Shown here piece after piece: positions 1 through 15,631 of a DNA stretch of 64,000 nt. Source of the DNA: Aptenodytes patagonicus. Taxonomy: Eukaryota; Chordata; Aves; Sphenisciformes; Spheniscidae. The position numbers and the translations under genes were made by a program. The stretch's first letter is position 1. Each line of letters begins with the position of its first letter. The stretch is taken from NCBI RefSeq assembly GCF_965638725.1, contig NC_134975.1:2616179-2680178 (forward strand). The letters are read 5' to 3'. The notes below the pieces were generated by a model. It had not been told where the DNA came from and made no database searches. It saw only the letters and a list, made by a program, of their open reading frames with translations.

Positions 1-960
1 AAAGAAAAAAGCCGATTGAATTACATGTAGTCGAACGTGAGGTTTTTTTGCCGATACCTGCTGACCGGCTCTCTGGTTATTCCCCGCTGTAGCTGAATTC
101 GGGAAAAACTCTCGCCTTTAAAAACGCTCCCGGGCGTCTCCGCAGGCACCATGCTTCCTCGCCAAGATCTGGGTTTTCCACCCCAAACTCCACACGTGCA
201 AATATTACCAAAGTCAATAAAAGAGAATAAATGATGCACTATTTTTTTTTCCCCCCCCTGAATTTTTCCATCTCTTCTCTGCTCCTGTTCTCGAACCCTT
301 CCAGCTCTGGCGGGGCCCCGGGGCCGGCGCGGGACGGACGCGGGCTCCTCGCCCAGCGCTGGCCGGAGCGGGAGGGCTGGCGCCGCTGGCGGTCTGGTCT
401 GGGCAGCTCCGACGGCGTAACCGTGACCTCGAGCGAAAAAAGAAACCTCCTTCCCCAGGAGGAACGTTTCAGCGTTTCTAAGCAATATTCTGCCCTCTGT
501 GGAAGACGGGCAGAGCTGACCTTTCTCGTAGTCCAGGTTTATAAACCACGGAGACTCGCTGGAGGTTTATTTAATTTCCTACTTTGAAGAAAAAAAAGAA
601 AAATCCTGTCCCTCTCGGTACAAGAAACAAAAACCCAGTTGTTAAAAAATTTTGACAAGCGGAAACTCCCGAGAGGAATTCTGTAACGGACTTTTTTCCC
701 CCCCCCCCCAGAATAGACTTGCTGGTGAGGTCTCCCTTTGGCCGGGGGAACGGCTCTGCTCTTTGGGGCCGGGGGGGCCGGGGCCGGCCGTGCGGGGACC
801 CCCCCCCCCCCCGCCGCCACCGGGCCTGCGGGGCGCGGGCCTTCTCCCCCGGGGCCGCGCAAAATGGCCGCCGGCGGGCGGACTACAGCTCCCGCCATGC
901 CCCCGGGGGCGGGGACTACAGCTCCCGTCGTGCCCCGCGCCGGGGTGGGCGGGGACATGG
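1..960. other. Upstream flank of RPL41, no gene resolved
   Basis: No coding exon can be supported here. The first 250 bases are AT-richer and hold two plus-strand AATAAA hexamers followed by a T run, which could be the 3' end of an unseen upstream gene. From about 700 onward the sequence becomes a CpG island leading into the RPL41 promoter. The open frames on both strands are GC-driven and show no recognisable protein. Confidence 0.5.
216..231 (+). terminator. Possible poly(A) signals of an upstream plus-strand gene
   Basis: AATAAA occurs at 216-221 and again at 226-231, followed about 10 bases later by a T-rich stretch, the usual downstream element of a cleavage site. In human, PA2G4 lies upstream of RPL41 in the same orientation, so its 3' end is one candidate. 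No coding sequence is visible to confirm this. Confidence 0.3.
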
Positions 961-1005
961 GCGCTACCCTATAAATAGGCCCCGGCGGGCGGCGGGGGCC
1001 TCTCT
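860..1005 (+). promoter_or_regulatory. RPL41: RPL41 core promoter: YY1, two ZNF143-type sites, TATA, TOP start
   Basis: Reading toward the gene there is a YY1-like element (AAAATGGCCGCC, 861-872), then two ACTACAGCTCCC elements (882-893 and 915-926), each followed by a CATGC/CGTGC-like end typical of ZNF143/Staf sites. A TATA box (TATAAATA, 970-977) follows, and about 25-30 bases downstream a pyrimidine tract CCTCTCT (999-1005) suits a 5'-TOP start. A second YY1-type word, CCGCCATCTTG, lies in the 5' UTR at about 1019-1029. TATA plus TOP plus YY1 is a common arrangement for ribosomal protein genes. Confidence 0.65.
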
Positions 1006-1113
1006 CGGCCGCTGCTGCCGCCATCTTGTGGGCCGCCGCCGGCCGCCTCTATCCGCCTCCATCCGCCGCCGCCGCCCGCCCGCCGGGACTGAGCGCGGCG
1101 CCTCCGCACCGCC

Positions 1114-1627
1114 ATGAGGGCCAAGGTGAGCGGTGGGGGCGGCCGATGGCGCCTCATCCCCCCTTTCCCCCCCCCCCCCCCCCCAACAACGGGGGGTCCC
1201 CAGCAACGGCCGGGCCCGGCCGGGAGGGCGCGCTGTGGCCTGGGGAGCCCCGGAGGGGGGTGGGGTGTACGGGGGGGGGGGGGGTCCCTGGGTGCAGGGG
1301 GCGGGGGGTCTCGGTTGCACCGGGACGTGGAGCGGGGCCGGGAGTGTCGGTGCGGGGGGCTGGGGGGGGGGGGGGGGGGGGGGGCGCAGGCGGGGGTCGT
1401 GCCCGGGGGGGGGGGGTTTGTCCCGGGCGTGTTGGGAGCGGGGGCCTATCGCGGGGGGGGCCCTGGGGGAAGGCGGGGGGGTCCGTGGGGAGGGACCGGG
1501 GCCCCCGCGGGGGTCGGGGGGGGGGGGGGGCCGGGCCCGCTCCGGGCTCACGGGCGGGACGCGGCCCCAGCACCGCCGGCGCCGGCACTGACGCAGCCCC
1601 CTCCTCTCCCTCTCTCTTCCCCGCAGT
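1114..1627 (+). CDS. RPL41: Ribosomal protein L41 (eL41), 5' part only
   Basis: RPL41 is the 25-residue, very basic eL41 protein of the large ribosomal subunit. Only the first four codons, M-R-A-K (1114-1125), are visible, directly followed by a GTGAGC donor. A pyrimidine-rich acceptor ending in CCGCAG (1621-1626) precedes a single T, after which the assembly gap begins. The family continues with Trp (TGG) after MRAK, so the T fits the second exon. The 5' UTR resembles the mammalian RPL41 leader, the promoter is of ribosomal-protein type, and the position next to SMARCC2 agrees with mammalian order. The rest of the gene is in the gap. The call rests on four codons, promoter style and synteny. 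Confidence 0.72.
1362..1384 (+). repeat. Poly-G tract in RPL41 intron 1
   Basis: An uninterrupted run of about 23 G lies in a strongly G-rich stretch (about 1255-1535) with many shorter G runs. It could form G-quadruplexes, and its assembled length is doubtful. Confidence 0.8.
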
Positions 1628-1727
1628 NNNNNNNNNNNNNNNNNNNNNNNNNNNNNNNNNNNNNNNNNNNNNNNNNNNNNNNNNNNNNNNNNNNNNNNNN
1701 NNNNNNNNNNNNNNNNNNNNNNNNNNN
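1628..1727. other. Assembly gap (100 N)
   Basis: The run is exactly 100 N, the usual placeholder for a gap of unknown size. It cuts RPL41 exon 2 on the left and a SMARCC2 coding exon on the right. It must therefore hide at least the remaining RPL41 exons and the SMARCC2 exons for roughly 490 C-terminal residues. Genes that lie between these two in human (ZC3H10, ESYT1, MYL6B, MYL6) could also be inside it. Confidence 0.95.
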
Positions 1728-7740
<6,013 letters not shown>

Positions 7741-8031
7741 GCGCCGCGTTCTCCCGCCCGCGCTGCGCGAGCGCTGCCCGCTCGGTACCGGCGCGGCCGG
7801 GCGGCGGCGCCCCCTGCCGGGGAGCGGGGGGAGCCGGCCGGTCGGGTGGCCCCGGGGCGGGCGCGGGGGCTGGGCCGGGAACGGCGGCGGGGCAGCGGGA
7901 GGGGCGGGGAGCCCCGGCCTGAGCCCGGGCGCAGGGCACCGGGCCGGGCCGAGCGGGGCGGAGCGGGGCGGGGCGGGGCGGGCGGCGACGGGGCCCGGTC
8001 TAGGCGGAGCGCGGCGCAGGGTGGCGCGGGA

Positions 8032-8113
8032 GTCACGGTGGCCGAGTGGTTAAGGCGTTGGACTCGAAATCCAATGGGGTTTCCCCGCACAGGTTCGAAT
8101 CCTGTCCGTGACG
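8032..8113 (+). tRNA. tRNA-Ser, anticodon CGA
   Basis: This 82-base gene folds as a complete type II tRNA with a long variable arm. The acceptor strand GTCACGG pairs with CCGTGAC (8106-8112), with discriminator G at 8113. The anticodon stem TTGGA/TCCAA (8058-8062/8070-8074) closes the loop CTCGAAA, placing anticodon CGA at 8065-8067; it reads UCG serine codons. The A box TGGCCGAGTGG (8039-8049) and B box GGTTCGAATCC (8092-8102) are intact. A pol III terminator of five T follows 10 bases downstream. A tRNA-Ser(CGA) gene also lies beside SMARCC2 in human, as I recall, so the position is probably ancestral. Confidence 0.97.
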
Positions 8114-8122
8114 CCGACCCCG

Positions 8123-8127
8123 TTTTT
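8123..8127 (+). terminator. Pol III terminator of tRNA-Ser
   Basis: A run of five T lies 10 bases after the tRNA discriminator base, the expected RNA polymerase III stop. Confidence 0.85.
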
Positions 8128-8640
8128 GCGGGGATTCCCGGGGCGCCCTCGAACGGGGCCGCCGCGGGGCCGGGGGGGGCCGGGCCAGGGCTGGGGGGGG
8201 GCCTCCCACCTCCGCTACCCGCTGTTTTAACGGCGGGGGCAGCGGCGCCGTGAGGTGGGGCTAGTCCTTTTGGGGGACCACGCCGTGGAGGGGCTGCAGA
8301 GCTCGGTATGGGGGACAACCCCCCCCGCGGCCGGAGCCCCCGGGACCCTCAGCCGCCCCTCCCAGGGAGCCCCGTGGCGGGGGCCCGTCCCTCCCGGGGA
8401 GGGTCCCCGGCCGGAGGAGGCCGCAGCGGCAGCGCCCGGGAAAGGCGCTCAGTGAACTCGGCGACGCACAAGAGACGGGAGGGACCCCGCAGCCGGCACA
8501 GCCCCCCCCGAGATGGGGAGGACGCCCCCAAACCCACCCGTTTTTCACATGGGACTGAGCCCCTTTGTCAGACACCCCCGTGTCCTCCCTGGCAGGGGGT
8601 TTCGGGGAGCAGGCGCAGACCCCCAAGGCGCCGAGACACC
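8128..8640. other. Spacer between tRNA-Ser and the RNF41 3' end
   Basis: GC-rich spacer with no supported gene. Short open frames on both strands are compositional. The RNF41 cleavage site should fall near its right edge. Confidence 0.6.
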
Positions 8641-8661
8641 AGTAAAGCAACCAGAACGCTC

Positions 8662-8667
8662 TTTATT
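8662..8667 (-). terminator. RNF41: RNF41 poly(A) signal
   Basis: TTTATT on the plus strand is AATAAA on the minus strand, lying 1.3 kb downstream of the RNF41 stop codon. Cleavage would fall at about 8640-8650. Confidence 0.6.
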
Positions 8668-9056
8668 GATCACTTAAACCCCTGCCTCCCGCCAGCCCGG
8701 CCGGGCACCGGACCCAGCTGCGGCCGGATCCGAGGAGAACGGACACCGGAGGAGAAAGTACTGTAAAAAACAACAAAACAAATGCAAATAAATTAAGTTC
8801 CCAACAAGTAAACGTAACCAGGTTCTGAGGTGCCTGTCCACGGTACTTCAAAAATAAAATAAAAGGGGGGAAATAAAAACAAGAAAAGGCCAAAAACAGT
8901 AAAAAAAAAAAAAAATACAGAACCAGTCACAAGTGTCTGGAAAAGTAACACCAGTAACAGCAGAGAAAGCGGAGCCAAACACCGGCAAACACAGGGCAGG
9001 ATGGCGTCTCGGGGCGAGGTGGGAGGGTGGGAGACGCCCGGGGGGGGCTGCGAGCT

Positions 9057-9081
9057 GGGGGGGGGGGGGGGGGGGGGGGGG
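9057..9081 (+). repeat. Poly-G tract in the RNF41 3' UTR
   Basis: About 25 consecutive G on the plus strand, hence poly-C in the RNF41 transcript. The assembled length is doubtful. Confidence 0.8.
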
Positions 9082-9963
9082 CGAGCGCGGGGATCCGGCC
9101 TCTCCCAGGGAGGAGAGGGGCTGGGGCATGCACGGAGAGAGGGGCCCGAGGGCCGTGCTGGGGACGGTGGCGGGGGGAAGGCTGGTCCCCAACGCCGAGC
9201 CCCCCCCCGCCATGGTGGAAGGCCCAAGCCCTCGGTGGGCGCCGGGGGCTCATCTGCGGCTGGTTTGGCTCCAGGCGGCTGCAGGGTGGAGCAGGGCTTG
9301 GGCAGGGCCCCGGGGACGACGCTGACAGCGCCCAGTTCGGGGACTCCCCCTGCCAAGCCCCTTCCCCAGCCCGCAGGAGCGGGGGGGAGCGGACCCCGCT
9401 GCTGCCGTGCTGCGTGGTCGGAGGCAAGGCTGGGAGAGACGGCGGCAGAGAGACGCTGGAGAGCGAGGCGGAAAATCCAGAGAGGGAGAGAAAGCCCAGG
9501 GAGGATTCGGCCACCGGACAAGCGAGAGCTGCCGGGGGCCGTGGGGACAGTCCACAGCAAGAGCTGAGCTGGGCCTTTGGGTTTGGGCTGGACCAGGAGC
9601 CAGGCTTCGGGAGCGGCACCAGCACCCAAAACGCAGGCTGGGTCTGAGGAGTCTGGCAGTACGTGTGGAGCGGCTGCTCCTTCTCTCCTTGAAAGACATC
9701 GAACGGGGAAGCTGATCTGCAAGGGGCGAACGTGGAGGGGCTGCAGCATGTGCTCACCGCTGGCCAAGTGTTTGAGTAGTATTTACCAGAGGCATTTAAT
9801 CATTTCAGCTAGGAAGCAAGAGGTTCGAGGGAACAGTGCCCTAAGAAAACCACGTCGGTGACTAGGGAACGCCAGCAGTTTTGAGCGGCTACCCCCGGTC
9901 TCCACCTCTGCACCTTCCCCCTCCTCTCGCTCGTCAGCACGAAGCGTTTCTCTTCGAAAGTCC

Positions 9964-12900
9964 TTAGATTTCCTCCACTCCGTGTGCAAATATCATCACC
10001 AGTCCCGGCTCTAGCACCATGTCCTCGCCCATGTGCTGGTTTTCGCAGGCCATCACCACCACGGCCTGCTTGCCGGGGATGCGCTTGGCCACATAGTTCT
10101 CGTAGTACCGCCGGTTCATCTGGCGGGTCTCCAGCGTGGCCAGGCCCTGCGGCCAGTTCCGCTCGTGGGCGTTCTCGATCAGCTCGTTGATGATGGACGT
10201 GGGGCAGCCGCTCTCCACCAGCGAGCGCTTGATGACGGCCTGCAGCACCGCGTCTGGCGTGGAGATCATTCCACCCCACCGCGTCACCCGGGCCGGCTGC
10301 AGGGAGTTCACCCACCTGGTGACAGACACGGGACAAGCGGTCAGCACCGTGCATTTTTGGTGGCTCCCGCCAGAATCGAGGAGCTGGTCCACTCCCCAGC
10401 GCTCGGGAGCAAGGCTGGACGGGGAATGTCCTCCATTTCCCCACCTACCCCTTCCCCGTTTTCACCCCCAAACAGGACCCAGCTGCGGCATTCAGCTCTG
10501 CTACTCCCTCCCCAGAGGGAGGGGAAGAAAGAATGAGATGAGAAGCTGCTTCCTCCGGCCTTTCTCACAAGGAGGAAGGAATCTGGCAGCTTCCTGCTCG
10601 TGGGCAGGATGCAGGTGGAAGAATAAAAATGGTCCGAACCCATTGTGCAAGCAGCTCACGTGCCGCTCCCCGGCACAAAGGCCCCGCAACTGCCCCCTTG
10701 CTTTTGTGAAGCATTTTCTTCTCAAACCGCGCCTTTGCCTTGGAAGGCGCTTCACCCCCTCTCAAATCCATCAGCGAAGCTGGCAGACTCCCAGCTCCGC
10801 TCGCGCCCCGACGCAGGGCTCCCCAGCTCCTCCCCGGTCAGCACGAGAACCAGCACTTACTCCAGGATTTCATTGTATTCGATGGTCTCCTCCAGGTTCT
10901 GCAGGTTGGGGTTGACGCTGCGGATGGCGCGCATGTAGGCCTTCAGCAACTGAATGTCCCGTTTCTGCAACAGGCAGGACACAGCGGGGTTTGCAAAAAG
11001 GGAGTCAGCACCGCGGCTACACGTCACGAGACCAGACCCCGGCGCAGCGACAGGGAGCAACACGTCCCTGCCCGTCGGCTCAGCTACCGTCCCAGCGGCT
11101 GGACGGTGGAGGTGCAGAACAGCCGCGGAGCCCCGGCTGTGCTCAGCTCGGACTGCTCTGCAGCCGCTTTCTTCGTCCACAAACCTTTTTTGGTGTTTGG
11201 TGTCCAAGCAGGCGAGACTGACCCTTCCCATGAGAGACCCCACTGCGAGACAGCCCCTCGCGCACACGGACATACCTGCTCGGCCAGCTGATGCTTGTGC
11301 TCCGCTGAGGTCTTCTCCAGCTCAGCGATTCTCGTCTGCTGCTGTTGCACCACAGATCTTAAATGCTTGATGCAGTTGTGGTTTGGCAGCTCATCTTTGG
11401 GCATTTCCAAGCTGCGGAGCATTACAAAAAAAGGTGGAGGTCCCACATTAGGGAAAGTTACACACCAGAGCACTTGGCATAAGCACGCAAACAGTCTCCA
11501 GAACAAATCCAGTCTTGGAGGACTTGCCAAGAGGCCCAGGAAGCCCAGCGCCGTAACCCCCGATAGGTGTAGGAAGGCCTGTTCCCCGCCGTGTCTCAGG
11601 GCCAAGCCAAATGGTCTCGGGGAGAGCTATGGGAACAAACCACCGCCAGGCTGGCAGGCGATGGGGATCTTCCTCCTCCAAAGCGATCAGGGTTCAGAAC
11701 CGGGTCCCACACCAGGCAGCCCGTGGGCCTGATCCAGCCTCTGATAGTCTCCAAGCCAACAGTCAGTCACCATCTGGCTGGATGCTTACAACACGTGAGT
11801 GGGAAGGATATCGGCACCAAGAGCACAAGTGCCAAGGTCAGACCAACCACCCACTACTGCTCCTGGCTCTCAGCAACATGTAGGAGGGAGCACAGCTCAT
11901 GCTGGAACTTGTCCCAGGGGGCTGGAATGGCTCTGGGCAGATTCACAAAGGCTCCAGTACCCTGTTTCCAGCAGCCAACTGACACCCAAGCCCCAGCAAC
12001 GAGCTGAAAAGCCAGGGGCTTTGAACCAAGCTTAAAAAGAAATGGGTTTGACTAAAAATCCTTCCCAACCCTTTCTGCAGCACCATGGCCTTCAAAGCCC
12101 TGCTACCCCCGGAGCTCTGCACCCAGGGGGCAAAAGGGTGCCAGGCACTGAACCCCGGTTTCCTTCCCCGAGCCTGCGGCCCCTGCTCTTGCCCACCCTC
12201 TGTGTCAGAGCCCGCCAAGGCCATCCTCACCCGCATCCCTGCTCGCAAGTCACCGGGCGCTTTGGATTGTGCTCGCAGTCATTGAGGTGAGACATCAGGT
12301 TGTCAAGTCGCACAACTGCCGTACAGCCGAAAACAGCGTTGTCGCAAGTGATCTGCAGCTTCGAGAGCATATTACGCATGATCCGTGGGACGGGGCGGAG
12401 GTGGGCAACCGTCACGACGCTGCGGTCCACGGGGCACGTCTGCTGCTGGGAGAACCACTGGGTGATGCAGGCATTGCAGAAGGCGTGCTCGCAGTGAGGA
12501 GCCTGCGGAGGGGCAGAGAACAGCCACGCGTTACTCAGACCCGGCGGGGAAGCATTTGCTGGCTCGTGTGTGGAGGACAGCCTTGACCAGAGAAAGGCTC
12601 TCAGCCTTCGAGGGGTGCACAGCAGCTACGTGCTGCCTTGGGGGAGGAGAGCAAAGGGAAGAGGCACCTCCATTACACAAGCAGGCACGATGCCCGCACG
12701 GGGGGATGAGACACCAAAAGCCAGACCTCTAAAGACCAGAGCCATGCACAGCACCTTCCACTGCAACGCAAGAGGCACTGCTGCAGAGCCGTCCTCCCTT
12801 CGCTTGGAAAAGCAGGTGCCCGTCTTCATCCACCTCTGGTTTTAATTTGTGTGCCCAGCCCCACCAAGGTACTCTCTTCCCCCCAGACACCCCTTTGTGG

Positions 12901-15631
12901 TGTCCTGCAAGCAGATCAGCTCCCTGGGACAGGGCACGGACCCCTCAGAGCAGCGCTCCTGCTCTGCTCCGTCCCAGGTAATGCTGCCTCCTGAAAGGGC
13001 TGAGGGGGCAAGACAGCTCAGGATGCTAAATTTAAACATTTTTCCAGGGCAGATTAGAACATTACTTCACTGTATTTACACAGCTGGGCTCTGCTCTTGC
13101 GTTCAAGCTGCAGTTGAAAGAGTATTAAGGTTGGGGAGGGGGAGCGGGACACACGCCAGCTCTTTGGACAACACTGAGCTTTCTTCCACAGAGCAGAAAC
13201 CCGGAGTTACAGGAAGGTCAGACGCATTCAGAGCTAAGTCTCATTTACAAGCTGTTCCCTCAGCGCGCAGTGCCTTGCAGGCTGCCTTGTACCAGACAAC
13301 AAAGGCAGACGACGATTGCAGGACGTACGCTGAATTAGGATTCACCCATTCAAGCTGCAGGACCATCTTGGGAGTTTTAGCGCAGCCCCTGTGGCATCGC
13401 AGCTCGAGCCAGCCAGCCCAGCACAGCATCTCTGAGCCAGCAGAGCCTGTGTCAGACAAGGCAGCACATGCTGGGCTCTGGCACAGGGACAGCCGCTCCT
13501 CTCCCTCGCGATTTCCTGAAGTCCCGCTCTCCGAGGCTTCGGCTTTCCACTGTCCTCCGCAAAGCTGGCCTCTCTGCTCCCCTTGTGGCATTTTACCCTC
13601 TCAAGCCCATGCCCATCCCCACTGAAGTTTAGTGACTGGGGTACCCCAGCGTCACCAAGTGCAGACTGGAGACGCAACAGATAAATCACACCAGTTTCAC
13701 CGGCTACTGCACACAGAGGGTCACTCCCTGTCCATAACACAGGGAGGGGCCCTGGAGAATCTCCATCCTTGGGAGATACTGAAATCTTGGGGCTGGATAC
13801 GGCCCTGAGCCCTCTGAGGTATCACTGGAGGTGGCCCTGCTTTGACCAGGCAGAGGGACCTCGCTGGGAGGGAGGGAGGAAGGAACAAGGAAAGAGTCCT
13901 CAGGAATTTGCTCCCTCCAAACCAAGGCTTGCGCCTAGCTACAAACTCAGCCTCATTGCAGCTCCAGTTACTGCAGTGCTGGCAGGAGCAGGAGGGCCGG
14001 TATCCAACAGACAGGCTGTTAAACACGCTTGAGAAAAGCCTGGGAACAAGGGAGTTTGTGATATCACATTCTCAAAAGGAGATTTAAATAAACCTGCAAC
14101 TTTCCCTCTGGTTTATGTGATGGCCTGTGATCGTGTTCACATGTTGACAGACTTTTTAAAATCAAAGCTTGTTTGACATAACAGATTAGTGTCGCTGGAA
14201 GGTGCTAACACACGGTTTTAACTACAGTAGATTGCAGTTCCACGCACCCCCAGCCCCCTGGCACAGGGTGGGCTACAGCACACAGCCCCAGCCTCCCCGG
14301 CATCCCCATCGGGCAGCTTACCAGCACAAATCACAGCTTTTGTGATGTGGTTTGTTATTAAGCAATGAAACTGCAATAATTATGCACACGTTTCAGATTA
14401 GCTCAGTTTTATTTTAATCCGTTTTATTTCAAATGAGGCTGGATTTACGCAGAGGGTACTGAGCTACCCAGCACATGGCCACAGCTCAGCCAGTGTAGCA
14501 ACACCTCCAGCGGCATACAGACCCTGCAGGGAAGGGGCAGGGACCAGGGGGACAAAGTCCCACGTGGAAGCCAGCTCCGCTCAGCCAGCAGTGCTCCACT
14601 CCCGCCAGCACTGGTGAGTGGGCTATAAAAGCCCCCACTATCCTCTCCCCAAAGTAACAGGGCTTAGGAGGACAGAGTGACAAATACAGCCCTTCCAGCA
14701 CCGAAAGGCACAGGAGGGCTGGAGACTACGCAGTGCTCCGGCAGGACGCTGCGCTGGAAGAGCATATAATAGAGCTCACAGGAAAGCCCCGTCCAACAGC
14801 CCCTCCGCTTCGCAGGAAGCAGAGGGAGGGGTGGAAGCAGCAGCTCCCCGTGCACAGCCTCCTTCCCCGAGCGGCTGCACAAGCTGCAGAGTGAGCTGGA
14901 GGATCCACCAAACCACCCGGCTGTGCCGGGCCTGGGCAGAGCAGCGTGCTGGTACCAGGTCTGTGGTCTGTCCATCCTCCGAGCTACGTTTGGTGGCAGG
15001 AGAGGAGCCGGAGAGTTGAGCCAGGCCCCCAACAGCAAGTAAAACAGATCAGCTCTGTAGCATGGAGGAAGCATGTGTGCAGGGAAGCAGAGAGGGTCAA
15101 CCAAGCATGAAGCCATAAGCAAGGGACAGATTTTAGCATAGCTGCTGCCATCTCTGCCTTGGGACACCATCACTGGTATGCAGCTGCATTGAGCTTTGGT
15201 AGAGTTAAGAAGGGAGTAAGGAATGAAAGAGTAAGGGAAACCTGTCCCAACACAAGCTTATTCCTTCCTCACACCTCCCTGCTGACCCCAGGACATCCCC
15301 CAAACCCAGAACTTTAGTTCCTTTCCACCAGAACTCGCACAACCGCAGACTTTTATCCCTGGTGCTGCTTCCTTACCCATGCTGTTGCCTTAAACCACTA
15401 GTAGGAAAGTTAAGAATCCATTGAGCTCACCTAATGCACACGCTGTGTGCGGCGCCCATCATCTGATCAAGGCATCTAGAAGTCTGGAGCTGCAATCGGA
15501 GGCTTTCAGTAGCCACAGTCAGTGCTCAGACAGAAACCTACCTGAACCGGCTCCTCCAGGACCCCGCTGCAGATGGGGCATATAAGATCTTCATCAACAT
15601 CCCCCTGAAAACGTGCTACATCATACCCCAT
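9964..15631 (-). CDS. RNF41: RNF41 (NRDP1), RING-type E3 ubiquitin ligase, complete
   Basis: Nrdp1 ubiquitinates ErbB3, BIRC6, MYD88 and other targets and binds the deubiquitinase USP8. Coding exons are 15542-15631, 12231-12502, 11276-11411, 10861-10964 and 9964-10315. They total 954 bases, or 317 codons plus TAA, equal to the human length. The protein starts MGYDVARFQGD. The RING (about 18-57) reads CPICSGVLEEP, then HCEHAFCNACITQWF and CPVDR, with Asp as the last ligand as known for Nrdp1. A SIAH-like zinc region (about 78-138) contains CDNAVFGC and CEHNPKRPVTCEQGC. A Gln-rich coiled coil (about 140-175, VVQQQQTRIAELEKTS) precedes the USP8-binding C-terminal domain, ending FAHGVEEI. The 5' UTR continues to an acceptor at 15655. 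No damage is seen. Confidence 0.98.
13738..13850 (+). mobile_element. CR1-like LINE 3' fragment
   Basis: The stretch containing CTCCATCCTTGGGAGATACT, then CTGGATACGGCCCTGAG and GTGGCCCTGCTTTGACCAGG, follows the 3' portion of avian CR1 elements (CTCCATCCTTGGAGATA..., CTGGACACGGCCCTGAG..., GACCCTGCTTTGAGCAGG). It is a truncated, diverged copy inside an RNF41 intron. Judged from memory of the CR1 consensus. Confidence 0.6.
14060..14470. other. AT-rich island in an RNF41 intron, no gene
   Basis: Clearly AT-richer than its surroundings, with stretches such as CTGCAATAATTATGCAC and several TTTATTT words. No open frame or recognised repeat. It could be a conserved non-coding element or old decayed sequence; single-sequence inspection cannot decide. 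Confidence 0.3.

Larger units (their letters stand above)
8645..9963 (-). other. RNF41: RNF41 3' UTR
   Basis: This runs from the RNF41 stop codon to the first good minus-strand AATAAA. It is GC-rich in the middle, with a 25-base poly-G tract at 9057-9081, and AT-rich near its end. No coding exon is seen. Confidence 0.6.

Noticed and set aside
8845-8865. AATAAAATAAAAG as a plus-strand poly(A) signal
   Set aside because: No plus-strand gene ends here; it lies inside the minus-strand RNF41 3' UTR.
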